Shown: positions 22,960 through 36,386 of the stretch, one piece after another
How positions within the stretch are numbered: the stretch's first letter is position 1
How the letters are laid out: each line of letters starts with the position of its first letter
NCBI RefSeq assembly: GCF_040807025.1
Contig: NC_090953.1
Coordinates: 23,730,997 to 23,794,996 of the forward strand
Source: Struthio camelus
Lineage: Eukaryota; Chordata; Aves; Struthioniformes; Struthionidae
Length of the DNA: 64,000 nt
Direction: 5' to 3'
Made by a program: the position numbers and the translations under genes
The notes under the pieces: model-generated
Databases searched by the model: none
What the model was told of the DNA's origin: nothing
Seen by the model: the letters and a program-made list of their open reading frames with translations, nothing else

Positions 22960-25360
22960 GCCTCTGACTTTTCATGGGATGGATGTGGGTGGCAGGGAGG
23001 TCAGAGTAGGGTTCGGCATTGTCCCACCAGTTCCACCCCCATAGAAAGGTTTACGGTTCTTTCTCCACCCTGGGTCTGCCAGTCTGCCTCCTCCTGTGCA
23101 GCTTCTACCAAAATTGTCCCTGCAAAGAGGCTGTGACATCAAGGCATTTGGGTAGCAGGTCTAAAATCAGGGGCGCATCACACAAAGGCTGTCATGCCCT
23201 CTTCCTCCTGCAGGCTCCCTGGGGTGGGCATGGGGAAGTCACTCCTACTTCTTGTGACTTTCCTGAGCTGTACCAGCCTGGCAGGGTACAGAAACGCCCT
23301 GCCTGAAGTGGAGGCTGGTGACTATTTTTTTTGGAAGCTCTCTCCCTGCTAGGGGCACCCCAGCTGCCACCCTTTCCTCCAGTGCTGGAGCTTGTTGAAT
23401 GTTGCTCTGATCACCCTGCAGTGACTAATGATGATGAAACCCTGTTCTAGCTGGGTGACTGAGCTTTATGGCAATGCAGGACTAAGACAGTTAATCTGGC
23501 TCCTCTAGACCATTGACTTTACTGTTTTACAAGACTTTGATAAGGCCAGTGACATCAGACAAATGGAGCTTGCTCTTGTAGGTGACTACCTGCTTGCCTT
23601 CTATGCCTGCCCACTGCACGTAATCCTGTGTTAGACATCAGAGAGTCTACAGGGAGAGTGAGATGTGAACTCCCCAACTGTGGGAACAAGGCCCGCACCG
23701 GAAAGCCTGGCTGAGCTGTGGCTGGCCTTGGCCCCAGTGACCCCAGTCGGGGTCAGAGGTGGACTGACCCCCCTGCCCCAGGATGGCCTTATCTGGGTTT
23801 GGTGACAAGCCCTCCTGCCCTGCATGCTTTTCTGCCCTCATGGATTCTCCCTTGGGATTGCTCCCTGAATTGCAAGAGAGCACATCATGTGATGCTGTAG
23901 CTGTCCTGCTTGTATCTAGATTTTAATAGACACAAAAGGCAGCGTGCGGGACAGGCAGAAGGTGATGCAGCCCCCTTGCTTACCCCTGTCTTGCAGCTAA
24001 GACCCTGTCTGAATATTTCAAGACTGCTTCTGAGCCCTTCCTGGTTTGTTGGGTGCTCCCAGATGATGGGATTTGTTTTCTTCCTGTCTCACCCCGATTT
24101 CCTGAGCCTGGCAGCTCCTACCATGTCCCCACCAGGAGGAGGAGGCGGCCAGTAGCTTCCTGTGGTGAGCGGTAAGGGTGCTCTGGGGCTAATGTCAGCT
24201 CTGGGGAGCCCTTACTCCAGCAGCCAGGTCCTGCTACCCCAGCTGGTTTTGGCACATCCTTTCCCTACCCATCACCTGCTTTCAGCTGTCCCTGGTGCCA
24301 CTCTCTGATGGTGCGTTGGCACTGCCCTGGCTGGGCTGCCCTCTGTGGGAGTCCACCCCGACTGCGCCTTCTTCCTCCTGGACTTGGAGGAAGAGGACCA
24401 GGCCCCTGCACCTCTGGCTTAGCTGGTGGGGGGGAAAAGTAGAGTTTGCTCCCGAGAGCTTGCAGCGGGTGCTCTCCCCCAGGACTGCTGTCTGGAGGCT
24501 CTCCTGGGCCCATATCACTGTCCAGCCTCGTGATCTGCTGCAGCTATTCCTCCTTCTGTGCCTCCTTTAGCAGGCCAGATGCCCTGGTGATGGCTGCAGC
24601 TAGGCAGATCCTGGCAAGGCCTTTGGCAGGATGTGCACGTGATAGAGGCCATGGCTCTCTGGGGGGAAAGGATGAGGCGGGGAGGGGAGGGGGGGTGTTG
24701 TATGGATGTGCTTATGTGTGTAGGGATGCCCATGGAATTGGCAATATGGGGAAAGCAGTGTGGCAGCTTGCATGGGGGTATCTTTGCGTGTGTGCGCATT
24801 TGGGAGAGTATCTGTGTGCCCACAAGTGTGTGGGTGCCTACTTATGTGCATGCACAAGCATGCATGTGCATTCACAAGTGTCTGGGTGAATACATGTGTT
24901 TGTGCACTAATGTGGCTGTATAGCATGTACAAGCATGCATGTACGCCTGGACAAACACGTGCAACTGTGCGCCCAGCTGTACAAAAGAGACACCTGGTGG
25001 TGTGTCTCCTGCACTGCCCTGTCCATGTCACGCTCACACCCCCCTGCCTCTGGCACAGGGACAGGAGGCCCAGGCCCCAGAGAAGATGGGGGCAAAGGAT
25101 GTGTGTGTTGCCCCAGTACTGGGACATGGCAGCCCCTCCAAAGGGGGTGACACAGCTAGAAATCTCTGCCTGCCACTTCAGGCCAGATTTGGGCTGCAAA
25201 GGTCTGCAAAATAAAGGTACCTCTTGCTGCCTAGCTGGGACAGGGCTGATTCCCTTTCTCTCCGAAATGGTTGCATTGCGTTTGGTACAAATAGCATTTA
25301 GAGAATGTCTTCCCTGTGCCCTTGCTGGGAGAGGTAGAGACACTGCTGGGCTGTGCTGCA
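22960..25360. other. Intergenic between ISLR2 and PML1, right part
   Basis: No gene was recognised. A GT-rich imperfect repeat (tgtgtgtgc and acaagcatgcatgt variants) occupies about 24700-24960. Open frames there are shadows of the repeat. Confidence 0.45.
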
Positions 25361-25363
25361 TAA

Positions 25364-25402
25364 TTTATTTTCTAAAGATGTTAATTCATGGGATTGTTTA
25401 TT
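25364..25402 (-). terminator. PML: Poly(A) signals of PML copy 1
   Basis: Two minus-strand AATAAA hexamers, at 25402-25397 and 25369-25364, lie about 300 bp after the PML1 stop. They give a short 3'UTR. Confidence 0.6.
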
Positions 25403-25692
25403 CCCCTTAGAGCTGACCTGGAGCCCTGATCCCTTTTACATCCTATGCCAGGAATGGAAGGGGTCAGGAACTCGCAGGGAACAGTGAACCCTGGCTAATG
25501 CATCAGATGCTGGAAACTGGTGGGGGGGGATGCCTGAGCAGCTCTGCACTGAGGCTAGGTGTGCTCGGCTCCTCGGAGGCTCTTCAGGAAGCCAGAGCAA
25601 GCATCTGTGACAGGGTTAGCCTGGGACCTGGCCAGCCCATGTCATGGTACAACAGCTTTGGTGCTGCAGCCCTGCTGGGGCCTTCCTGCTGC

Positions 25693-28600
25693 CTACGCCT
25701 GCTCCAGCTCCCAGAGGATGAGGTTGCGCCTGGCCAGGATTTTGGCGGCTCTTTTGGTGAGGAGCTTTTCCTGCACCAGGGCCTGCAGGATTGTGTAACT
25801 CTGCAGGTTGCAGTGTGTGAACAAGGGCCCTGGATCAGGGTGGGAGAACAGCCCCAGGGCTTCACCCAGATCCTGCAGTGCTTTCGCTGTTGCCAGGGCG
25901 CTGCCTTCGTTCAGCTGTTGCCGAAGGTGTTTTCTCAGCAGGCTCTTCAGCTTGTAGGAAGGTGCCTTGGGAAGCTTCTCTTTGATTATGGGCAACATGT
26001 TCCAGTAACCCTCCACAGTGTGGCAGAAGTCCACTTTCCTGGCTGTGGCATCCAGAGCTTTAAAGAGAGCAGGCAGCTCTGGTGCCCAGAAGTTGTAGAC
26101 CACCAGGACAGGCCTGGGGACGGAGCGGAGGTACCAGAGGAGCTGCTCCATCGCCGTCTCCAAGGGGACGCCCTGGGAGAGCAGCATGAGCACTGACTCG
26201 GGTGTCTGGATCAGTGTCTTGAAGGTGTGATCTCCGTTGGCTGCTGCTATCTGTGTGATCTGCTGAGCTGCAGAGGGGAAAGTGTAGGGCTGGCATAAGG
26301 CCCGGGGAGGTGAAAGGTTGAGCCCCAGCCTGTCAGGCAAGCAGGATGCCCCCTGAGCCAGCCTGCCCCTCTCTGCTCATGGCCACCCTTCGCTCTCCCC
26401 CCAGCCCCTTAAAGGGCAGAGTAACTTGCTCACTTTTCTGGTCGACCTTCAAGTCGAAGAACACCAAGGTGCTCAGCCCTGGCCCGTAGCCCCAGGGGCT
26501 GGCAGAGCCAGGGCTGTGGTGCGAGGTGCTGCTCCCTGAGTGTAAGAGGGTAGAGGGCTCACTGGAGACCTGCAAGAGAGCAGAGAAGCAGCTGAGCTGC
26601 TGACCTGAAGTCACCTGCTCTGGACTCTGGGAAGGCATGAACTGCAGTTTTGGGTGCAATGCAAACCCAGAGGCTTTGAGCAAGGACCCACTCATGTTTG
26701 CCACAAACCCATTGTGTCCCTGCACCACTGGGGAAGGGCTGAGCCTGTGTCATGTCTCAGGAGTAGGTTGGCTCAGTGAGTCCCAGAAAGCCCAGAGCCT
26801 GAGCTGAGCTCCTGGAGCAGACAGGGCCAGGTGAGCAAGAGCAGAGCCCCCCAGGGCAGCTGTTAACTGAGCAGTGGGAGTGAGATAACAGCCAGCAGAG
26901 CAGATAGCGCCCAGGTCCTGGGACCCGCTGCTCTTTTCTGCACTCGTCCATGTGGACACATCCTAATGTCCAAACAGTGGACATAAATGTGGCTGAGCAA
27001 CCATGGTATTAGATGCTAATGGGCTTAAACAGGAGAAGTTTGGCCTAAACAGGAAAAAGAGAATGAATTGGGCAAGGTGGAGGTTTGATGTCTCTCTGGG
27101 CTCAGCAGACATCCTGTGCTTGTCCTTGCACAGGATTTCCCAAGGTGAGTAAGTAAACCTAGCCACCTGGCTGCAGAGGGTAAGCTGAGGCACAGAGCGG
27201 GAGAAGTGCCCTGCTGGAGCCCACTGACAAGCCCTGGACAGAGAAGGAAAGAGCCTCCAGTGCTCCTGTAACCAAGGCCCTCGGTAGAGCCTCTCTGCCC
27301 TGTCAGGCTTCAAACAGCCCCTGCAGCCTCAGCAGGGACAGACATTAACAGTGAGTATTTGCCAATAGGAAGAGCAGGCCAGTGTGTTCAAGAGGCTCTG
27401 ACCTTGTTTTTCTGCCCCTTCCCCCAGGGGTGACCCTGCACTGCCAGGATGAGAGGCGAGTTCATGGCAGCTCACAGCTTGGCTGTGGTTTCTCTTCCCA
27501 AAATAGCACTGACCACCCTGTAGGAATAGGACATGCATCTCCCTGCACATCTGTGCTCCAAGCACTGGCTCACTGCACCTTCACTGGGACAATTTTGCAA
27601 AACTCTTCCCACCTGGAGACCAGAAATGCTGGAAAGGAGACCAGGAGCACTGGAAATGTGGTCGAACAAGTGTTCACCAGCACATCATCAGAATCAAGTG
27701 ATTTCTTACCCCTCCTCATCCAAAGGCAATTGGGTGACCGGAGTTGCTTTAATGCCAGGGAAAACTAGGGGAGGTGTTTTAAGGCATGGGTTCCTCTCCC
27801 TGGAAAAGGACAGGGGTGGGATGGTGATAATGACTGGGTGGTGGCAGCTCCCTATGTCACTGCAGCCTGGCTGTGATCATCTGGTTGTGCCTTTAATGAC
27901 CCTGTTGTCCTGAGCCTTTGAAAGGGGCAATAAGGGAGTTAGATGAACCAAACTTGGCAACATAATGCGATCGCAGATGCTCTTGCTACCCAAAATAGCA
28001 ACTAGCCAAATTGAATTTATATGCAAGAAGGCTTTATTGAAGAGTGAGACAGGAAATCATGCAGGTTTTTTTCAGGGGCAGGGGGTCTGGGGAGAACCAC
28101 ACATTCAGGCACTCATACCAGCAGATGCGGTCCTGGATGACTGGCCAGCTGGTCCTTGAGGAGCCAAGGCCCTGGGAGCAAGCCGTGTGCTTGCAGCTTC
28201 AGTTCGATGTGTGTAGCAAGACAATCCCAAAGTGATCCCAATATCCCCCCGCTATTGGGGTCTTGTCCTCTTGTAAGATGTCCGAGTCTCTAGGTCCCCC
28301 TGCACTGTGCCATGCAATGCCCAGGCTGCACCCAGATGCCTTATCCCGTTGGTCTGCTGCTACTGTTTCTCCACCTTGCCGTGCTTAAACCAGTTTTTTC
28401 CAGTTCTCAAGGATGCACTTCATGGGTGCTTTAGTGACCAGCATCTGACCATCGAGGAGTTGCTTATAGCCCTGGGATCTCTGTTTTTGCCTCTGCCCAT
28501 ATCTTCAACACCTTTGCTACTATCCCATGCTTAAACTCCATATTGTAACTAGATATGTGGTTCATGCAGCAGTGTGAACACACAACAAGCTCGTAACAGG

Positions 28601-31600
28601 CCCCCAGCCCCAAGCCCTTTTGAAGTTAGCACAAGGCTTGTGGCATGGTACTAGAAGTGACAGTACAAGGCCACTGGCAAGCAGGGATAGAACTTGGTGA
28701 GTGGTTTTAGACCTGCTGCTCTTTTCCCTGCTAGTGAGGAATTGGGACAGTGAGGAAAAACAGCTTAGCAAAAGGAATAAGGAAGACAGCAGCGGGCTGG
28801 GATTTATTCTGGAAATAGCTTTATTGAAGAGTAATAAGAGCTTCTGCATTATTAGTTTATACAAAAAAGGCTGTTAGCTCCTCATTCAGCCAGTGCCACA
28901 AAAATAGCCCCCCTTAATCCTAAACCAGCCACACTTGCTTGGTTTCCAGAAGGATATCCTGCTAATGCTGGAGGTAATGACATTTCGGTGGAGATCCTGC
29001 GTCCTCGTGGAGGGCTGCTTTGTCCATGTGCCCAACAAATGATTTGCAAGATGAACAGCCAAAATCTAGCCCTGTGTGCTTTGAAGGTGAGGCTCTGCCT
29101 TTTTAACATGATTACAGCAAGCATGAAACCTGTGTGGCTCGGTGCTGTAGGGGGGCTCCAGTGAGTTGAGTGGCTCGAGAGAGCCCACGTTTGGTTCATC
29201 TAACGACCTTTGTCTGGGCCACTGAGTTGCAACACACAAGCCTTCTTTGGCAAGGCTATTAAATCTCATCGCAGGGAGCTCTGAAGTGGAGGAGTGTCAC
29301 TTTAGGAAGCCTTGGATGGACATTACTTGCTGTGGTGGCTTCCAGGAATTTCTTGGCTTATTTAGGCAGCAGGACTGATGAATTCTGCTCTGCCTCCAAG
29401 CATGAGTGCTACATTCAACTCCAAAACTCGATTTTTATCCAAAGACTGATTTTTTTTTTTTTAGCTGAGAATAACCTTCCTAGTGAGGCTTAGTAGCTGT
29501 TCCTACCACATCCCAGCCTGCAGAAGGAAATCTACTGTGATAATTTGCACTTGAGAGGGGTGCTGAAGGGACTTTGATCTGAATATCTCTTATGAAAAGA
29601 AGAGCAAATAGCTATGGATGTTTGCTAAGCGATCTTCCCTGTGGCAGTGTGAGTTTTGCAATTATCTGAGCACAGCTTGAAGCCTAAACAGAAAAGAAGA
29701 GGTATCCTCTGTCCCCATACATTGCTCTTCTACTACCTCTAAGTGCTGCATGATGGTCCTTGGTAATGAAGTTGGAAGGGACATGCTGGTGGCTGATCAG
29801 ATGAACTACTCGCCCTCCTGGATTCATTCCCCTTTGACCATGAATAGCCCCTGGCCTGGACAAGATTTTCTCATCAAGTCTATAGGCGGGCTTAAGGCCC
29901 ATCAGGTCTATAGGCGAGTGTATGTTCCCTCACAAGGAGGGGGGTACCAGATCCTGTGGGTTTGAGGCTCCTAAATCCCTGCTCTTTCTTGGGGAAGAGT
30001 CCGAGGTGGACAGCTGTTCATTTGCCCAGAGAAAAAGAAAGCAAGAAGCTGTAGACTGACTCGGAAAGGTCGTCTTGGGAGATCATCTACCTTGTGCTAC
30101 CTGCTTGTGATCCCACCTTGGTGCAAATCAGAGAGAGGGTTGCTGCCTTTGAAAGAAGGGAGCAGAGCCCTGGCTGTTCCCGAAGGGACTTGCTGATACC
30201 AGCAGAGCCTAGACCACGGAGAAGGTGGGCTCATGTCTTAGTCAGGCTGAATGTTTCCTTGGGCTACTATCCTGGTCTCCAGGCGGTTACCCTGACTACT
30301 CTGGCTTGCCCTTGGCTGGTGGTGAGCTGAGGGGAGCATGCTCATTCCCTGCTGTGCAGCCCACTGCTCTCTGCTGAGCTGAGTGCTCCCACCTGGCTCC
30401 ATCTTTACAACAGAGCCCAGGAGGCTCTTTATAAGAGAAACCAAAGTTTGGACTAAGAAGAAACCCTTGTTTCCTCTTTGCTGGAGAAACTGAGGCACAC
30501 CTAGGGAAAGTATGGAGCCAAAGAGAAGAGGCCAAGATCCCTCCCAAGCGTCCAGGGCCCCCTTCGTGCATTGTGCAGTCGGCCCTGTTCACTACAGCAA
30601 ACAAAGGGGAAGAGGAAGCCTTGAGTGAGTCTAGCTGATCTGAGGATGGGAAGAGGCTTGGATCTGGGCACGGTTTAAGGAAAGAAAAGAGATGCCAGTG
30701 AGGGAGCATGTGTGGGGTGCGGAAGATGCTATTTCTCTTCCCTGCTGCTACAAGTCGGTTTGCTGTCCGCCTGCAAACAGGAGAGGAGAAGCAGAGATTG
30801 TGCTGGGCAGGGGATATCTACAGTGAGGCAGGAAAATGGGGCACCTCTTTGGCCCACCCTCCTCCTGAAGAAGCAAGAGGAGAAGGAAGACTCAAAGCCT
30901 GGCAGCAGTGGGGCAGGCTGTGACTGGTCTCAGCAAGGGCCAGCTGCCGTCTTCTGCCTCCCGCGTCACGGGGCCAGGGGACCGTCGCCCTGTCCTGCTC
31001 AGCAATGAGGGAGGTCTGGCGTTACACTCACCACTGTGTCTTCCTCGCTGTCCTCTGAGCTGCATATGATGATGCTGGTAACTCCTGTGGAAGGAACAAG
31101 ATAGAGTTGAAGCTTTCTGGGCCTGGGAGGGGAAACTGTGATTTTTGGAGGGGGAGAGAGGCTTGCAGCTGGCTAAGCAGGCTCCCTCTGGTTTTATGAC
31201 AGGAGGACTGGGTTTACCTCCTCCTAACTTGTCCAGCCTTTCTGCACTTAGCCAGAGGGCAAAATCTTCCATCAGGAGCATAAACCCATCCAGCCGTGGC
31301 TCGTGGACCAGCCCACCCAGGGAAGTTTTTTGCTACCTCCCCGTTCCTAGATCTGAGTGAGAGCCATCTTCCACCCTGTTTAAGCCCCATGTGCATGTTG
31401 CTTCAGCCTCTTAGGTGGATGGTGTTTCTTCCTTCCTCCTCTTTTCAGAGACCCAGCTTTTTCCTGCTGATGCAGTGGTGTATGGCTGAGCTGCAGGCCA
31501 CCTCCCTCCAGGATGCTGCAGGTACACAAACTTCCTGTGCGGCTGGGTGTGCTCAGTGCCAGTCACTAAATATTGCAGTGATCACTTTTTGCTCCAGGCA

Positions 31601-34600
31601 AATCCAGAGCTCCCAACTGCTGGAGACAGGGAAGTATCTCTGCAAACTTGCCCTACTTTTATGTTTTTGCTCAGGTAAGCTTTTGGCTACATCGAGGACC
31701 AGGCAAAGGGCTGGATGGAGCATCTTTGTGGAGCACCATTGCTCTTGCCTTCATGACCAGGGAAGCTGTTTCCACTCTCTGCCTCAGACCAAGAGGGGCT
31801 TGGCCAAGGCCACCAAGTGCAGGGGGGTGCCAGGGGCTGGGAAAGATGGGGGACTATCCTAGAGGGAGAGATGGGGTAACACGGAGGAGGGCCGCATACC
31901 CTTGTCCCTACCTGTGTCATCAGCGTGGCTCTTGCAGGCGTTAGTGGTGGGGATGCTGCTGCAGTTTTGGCTTGGCGTGGACGTGCTGGGCCCACCCTTG
32001 TCGTTCCACTGGTTTAAAATGGGATTGCTGCGGGCCGGCGCGTTGTCACACTCCACCTTCAGCTTTTTGGGTGAGCTCTGGCTGCCCCTCTCCACCTGGT
32101 GTGACCTCCACTTGGGCCGTGTAGCGGCAGGGGGAGCCTGGCAAGGGAGAGCACGGGGGTAAGGGCTTGGGTGGGCTGGGGCACCATGTCCCTGGCAGTG
32201 TGTGCCTGGGCAGGGGGATGTAAACAGCCCCTGATTCAGACATCTGGGAAATGAGCCCCTATGCAGAAGGGGGCTGCAAAGCTTGAGGATATTGTCCCTC
32301 ATTTTTCTACCTCTTTGGCAGGTGGCTATTTTTCCGCTACATCCCTGTGGCATGGAGCCTGACAGCTTGCTGTGCCATTGCGGGGTGGCCCAGTGCGTGC
32401 CTGCACCTCTTGGGCTGCAGGGCCCGGGGCAGGGGCTCAGGAGGGGCCGACAACCCACATTGGGCACTGCAGCACCACGAGGACGCCAGTCTGGTCAGCT
32501 TGGGGACAGCCCTGCAGAAGTGGTCCTCACCGTGCTCGCCTGCGTCTCCTCGAGGCTGATCCTGAAGGTGGGCACGATCCCTTGGCTCCTGAGCTGGCTT
32601 GGCTCCTCTTGCTGGGGAGAGAGTGCAGAGCAGCGGTTAGAGCGAGGCTTTAGGCCGCTGGCTACAAAGTAGGTTCCTTACTGTCCAGGCAGAAAGGTCC
32701 GCAGCATTTTTCCTATCGACTAAGCAATCGATGGGATGGGGAAGGGTAAGACTGGCCCCCCGGGTAAGACTTGCAAAGGTCAGAGGAAGGGGGAGATCTG
32801 CAACTCGACTGACACGGGAGCTCCCCCTGCCGTGATAGCATGCTGGGAAGAAATACAGGCATCTCACCAGGTCGTTCTCAAGGGCCACCTCAACCTCAGG
32901 GACAGCCTGGGAAGCAGCACCTGCAAGAGAAGGAGGAGGGTGAAGTCTAGCTGGAAAACAACCTCTGATCTGGGTTTGGAGCCTCCAGAGCACTCACCCA
33001 GCCCTGCCAGCAGATGAGCTGGGGAATACAAGCCAAAAGGCTGCAGCAAGTAAAGGGTAGCTCTGTTCTCCTTCCCGTTCCCCAGCCTTTCAGTTTGGGA
33101 TGGCCTAAGAGGCTTAGGAGGACCTGGGAACCCAGAAAGGTGAACAAGCAGCATCACCGCGGGGTGTCAGATCAGTGGGAGATGAGGAAAGGGCTCTGAT
33201 CATATGAGCAAAGGACCAAACTTTGCCTCAGCCAAAATGAGCATGCTACAAGAGAGAATCTGGGCTCATCTCACTGCAAGAAGGTGGCTCTGAGCCCTGT
33301 GGGACTCAGAGAGACACCTCCTGGGAGGCAGGGATGCAGGCACTGGCTCAGCTGACCCGAGCCCACAATGTCAGTGGGACAGCTGGTTCCTTCCCTGCTG
33401 GGGTGGAAGAGCAGTGAGGGGCTCGGGCTCGGGCTCGGTCCGGACACAGCCTCCCCTCACCTGTCCGCCCCATCACTCGCTCCGCCAGCGCCTGGAGCCT
33501 GCCTCTGCACTCAGCAAAGTCCCCCGCGGCCTGCACTTGGCCCCCAGCTGCCGTGGGCTGCAGCCTCCGCAGCTCCTCCAGGGAGTCCTTGATGAAGGGC
33601 TGCATGTCCATCACCTCCTGCTCCGTGGCGTACAGGCTCATCTTCTCCACCAGCTGCTCGCCGGCCTCCATGCGCCGCAGCACGCCTTCCACGCGCCGCA
33701 GCTCCCCCGCCAGCTCCTGGCGGCCCTGCTCCCGCCGCGTCTCCACCAGCCCCAGCAGCTCCTCTTCCTCCTGACGGATCAGCCGCACCAGCTGCTCCAC
33801 GCGCTGCTGGATCTGCTCCCGAGTCTCGCTGCTCACCCGCTCCAGGCGGGCCACCTCGTCCTGCAGAGCCTTGTAGGCATCTTCAAAGCCGCTTTTCCTC
33901 TGCTTCAGCTCCAGGCTCATGGCACCCAGCTCCTCCTGCCTCCGCTGGATCTCGGTCCGGATGTCACAGTAGAACTGGGAGTGTTTGTTGTCCAGAAGCG
34001 CGCAGGAACAGCACAGGGGCTTCTCACACCTCTTGCAGTAGATGCTGCAAGGAAATAGAGCTCTGTTCAAGGCCAGCACGCAGTCCTCCCTTCCCTTCCC
34101 AGGACCTTTGAGCGAGCAGAAAAGCAATTCTGCTGCAGTGGGTACAATTTGCCCCGTGAGGCAGTAGGAAAGCGTCAGTCTCATTTTATGGACAGGAGAA
34201 ACTGAGGCACGAGTCAGGGAAGCGATGTGCCCTAGGCTGTTAGTGGCAGGCGTGGGCACAAAGCTGGGTGGCATTAGCCTGGTTGTTTAACCCAGTACTT
34301 CCTAAAGCCTTGTTCATCTCCTTCCTCCCAGGGACCCCCATCACCACTGATTTCCTGCCCAGGCCTCGCAAAGGTTGCTGTGATCCCTCTCTGAAGGTAG
34401 GTTATTAAACCCCTTTCAGCTCTGGCCAGGAGATGGCAGATCTGAACCTGCAGAAGTCAGCTTGTATTAGGCAGGACAGCTTCAGAGCAGAGCCCTGGAA
34501 ATACCCATGCTTCACCAACAGAACGCTTTGCTCCCTTCCCTCCTCCACCTTGTGGTCCTCTGCCAAAGCAGCCCCCTGAGCAGGTGGCAAAGATGCCGCT

Positions 34601-36386
34601 CTGACCTGGTGATGTGACCCTGGTCGGTATGGCCAGGACTGGAGCAAAAGAGGCTGCAGGATTTTCTCGTGCCTTCCAGAAACTGGTGGGCTGTTTCTGC
34701 CCTCAGCTCCTCCACCTTCCTGGCCTCGTGGCTCCTCTTCTTGAAGAACCACTGGTGGGCCTCGAAGCAGGCGAGGCAGAGAAACTCCTCGCACTCGGAG
34801 CACCAGACCACCGCCACCTCCTTCCGGCACCGGCTGCAGTTCAAGCCACTGCTGCTGCTGATCTTCTTGTAGATGTTCAGCCTGGCCTGCAGGCTGGCAA
34901 ACAGCAGGTTGTCCATGTCAGGGATGCCTCTGGCCTGTGGGATGGCGGTCTGGCACACGGGGCACTGGCCAATGGGCTTGTTCTCACTGAGGCAGCTGAG
35001 GCACAAGGTGTGGAGGCAGGTGAGGAGCTTCAGGTTGGGTGATTCCTGTTTGCAGCCCTCACAGAGAACAAACTGGAATTCCTCCTCCGGTGCCCGCGGG
35101 CAGGATGGAGGGGGACAAAGGGATGTTCCGGTCTGGTGGCTCGTTTCCATGTGGGCAGCAGCTCCGTGTCCGTCCCTTCCTAAGTGGAAGGTGGTAAGAA
35201 GTCCCATTATAGTGTGAGACCTGGGGAGGGACAGGCAGCCCAGGAGGCTTGCCGAGCAGAGGTGACCTCCTGCGTCCCACTGTCCCGCCCTGGTGGCTCC
35301 AAGCATGGCTCTGCAGCTGGAGCTGCAAATGGTGGCAAGTTACTAGTGGCAACTGAATTTAGCTGCCCCGCTCTAGGGAAGGGAGAATGGAGCCACAACG
35401 CAGGCAGCTGGCTTGTCCCCATCCTTCACGCAAAGGGAGCTGGGGGGGAGACAGTCAGCTGGGGGGGCGAGGGGGTCTCTGCAGTAAACCCCTGCTGCAT
35501 GCATCTCTCTGGGCCACTCTCTGCCCCATGACAAGGCTGGCAGCCAGGGGGGACGGATGACAGCCCCCCAGCAAGGTGGGAGGTGCCGGGAGCTGGCGCT
35601 GCGCAGTTTGCTGCGGGTGCCTCTGGGGAGACTCTCTGCTGTCTAGGAGGGTTGTGCTCCCACCGCCGCCTTGCTCTGGGCAGGGGTGGGGGGCGGCACT
35701 GCTCACCTCCTCCCTGCTGACGGCCACCTTGCCACTGTGGTGCTCCCTAAACCCGGCCTCCCCAAGGTCTCTCCCCTTCTGGATTTCAAAGTTACGGGTG
35801 GGAGGAGCAGCGAAGTCTGCAAGGGACTTTGGTTTCATTTTGCTGATGTCCTCTCTTCCGGCTCTTGGAGGGGGAGGGAGCCTGCTGGGGGGGTTCCCAT
35901 GGGGGAGCTCCCAGCCCTGGGCTGGCCCAGGGTTCACGCAAAAGCTTCTGCGCCTCTCTGCAGGGAGCGATGGGACACTGGCACCAGCCCTCCCCCGTGG
36001 CATCGGGCCCCCCAACGGTCCCTCCACCCTCGCGAGCCCGCTCCAAGCACAGCAGCGCAGGCGTGAGACCCTCCCCACCACCACCACCACCCCAAACCAA
36101 GCAGGGCCCCCACCCCCTCACCACCTCCTTCTGCCCCATGCGAAGGTTTTTGCAGCCGGTCGGTGCCTCTGTGCCCCCTCCCCACCCAAGCATGCACCTC
36201 CCTTTGGAGAGGCTTTGGCCAAGCTGCGCCCTCCGGCCCCGTCGCTCGACCTAGCGGAGGGGGAGTCCGGCGCATCGCTGGCCTGGGGCGCCTGGGGCCC
36301 ACGTTACCTGCCGGGGGGTGTAGATCGGGGTGACCTGGACCGGGAGCCTGGGGGCCTGGGAGGGAGGCGTCAGGGCTGTCAGGCAT
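25693..36386 (-). CDS. PML: PML copy 1, TRIM19-type nuclear-body scaffold (ancestral-position copy)
   Basis: Nine coding exons, all on the minus strand: 36386-36308, 35179-34606, 34044-33461, 32920-32868, 32611-32531, 32137-31912, 31084-31032, 26569-26434 and 26267-25693. Lengths sum to 2361 nt with consistent phases, giving 786 aa (human PML-I 882). Domains: Pro-rich N terminus; C3HC4 RING at 66-102 (CEGC, CLHTLC, CPVC); B-box 1 from 141; B-box 2 from 221 with the CCSCA dicysteine that binds arsenic in human PML; coiled coil about 245-410; NLS/SUMO site SPKKLKVE in exon 6; SUMO-interacting motif IIICSSEDSEED in exon 7; and the PML-I exonuclease-like C-terminal domain starting LVFFDLKVDQ. PML organises nuclear bodies that sumoylate and sequester partners and act in antiviral defence. 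Its head-to-head position with STOML1 marks it as the orthologue of human PML. The first exon and exon-2 acceptor (cttccacttag) are the least certain calls. Confidence 0.9.
26570..31031 (-). other. PML: PML1 intron between exons 7 and 8 (4.46 kb)
   Basis: The largest intron of copy 1. It separates the SUMO-interacting exon from the PML-I-type C-terminal exons, as in human, where alternative ends arise here. A MIR-like fragment (gctgaggcacagagcg) lies near 27184 and another (gaaactgaggcacacc) near 30485. An unidentified repeat-bounded stretch spans 27938-29204. No alternative coding exon was recognised. Confidence 0.6.
27938..29204. repeat. Unidentified stretch bounded by a 16-bp inverted repeat
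   Basis: GTTAGATGAACCAAAC at 27938-27953 recurs as its exact reverse complement at 29189-29204. Inside, the 15-mer GCTTTATTGAAGAGT occurs twice in direct orientation (28031-28045 and 28819-28833). The flanks beyond the 16-mers do not align. It may be a degraded interspersed element or chance; I cannot name it. Confidence 0.3.
34165..34275 (-). repeat. MIR-type SINE in PML1 intron 2
   Basis: The + strand reads ttttatggacaggagaaact then gaggcac and gatgtgccctaggct, the reverse complement of the MIR core and its conserved flank. About 110 bp is recognisable. Confidence 0.75.

Noticed and set aside
33414-34058. Long frame antisense to the PML1 coiled-coil exon
   Set aside because: A shadow of GC-rich coiled-coil codons; the same shadow appears opposite PML2 exon 3 because the two tracts are nearly identical.
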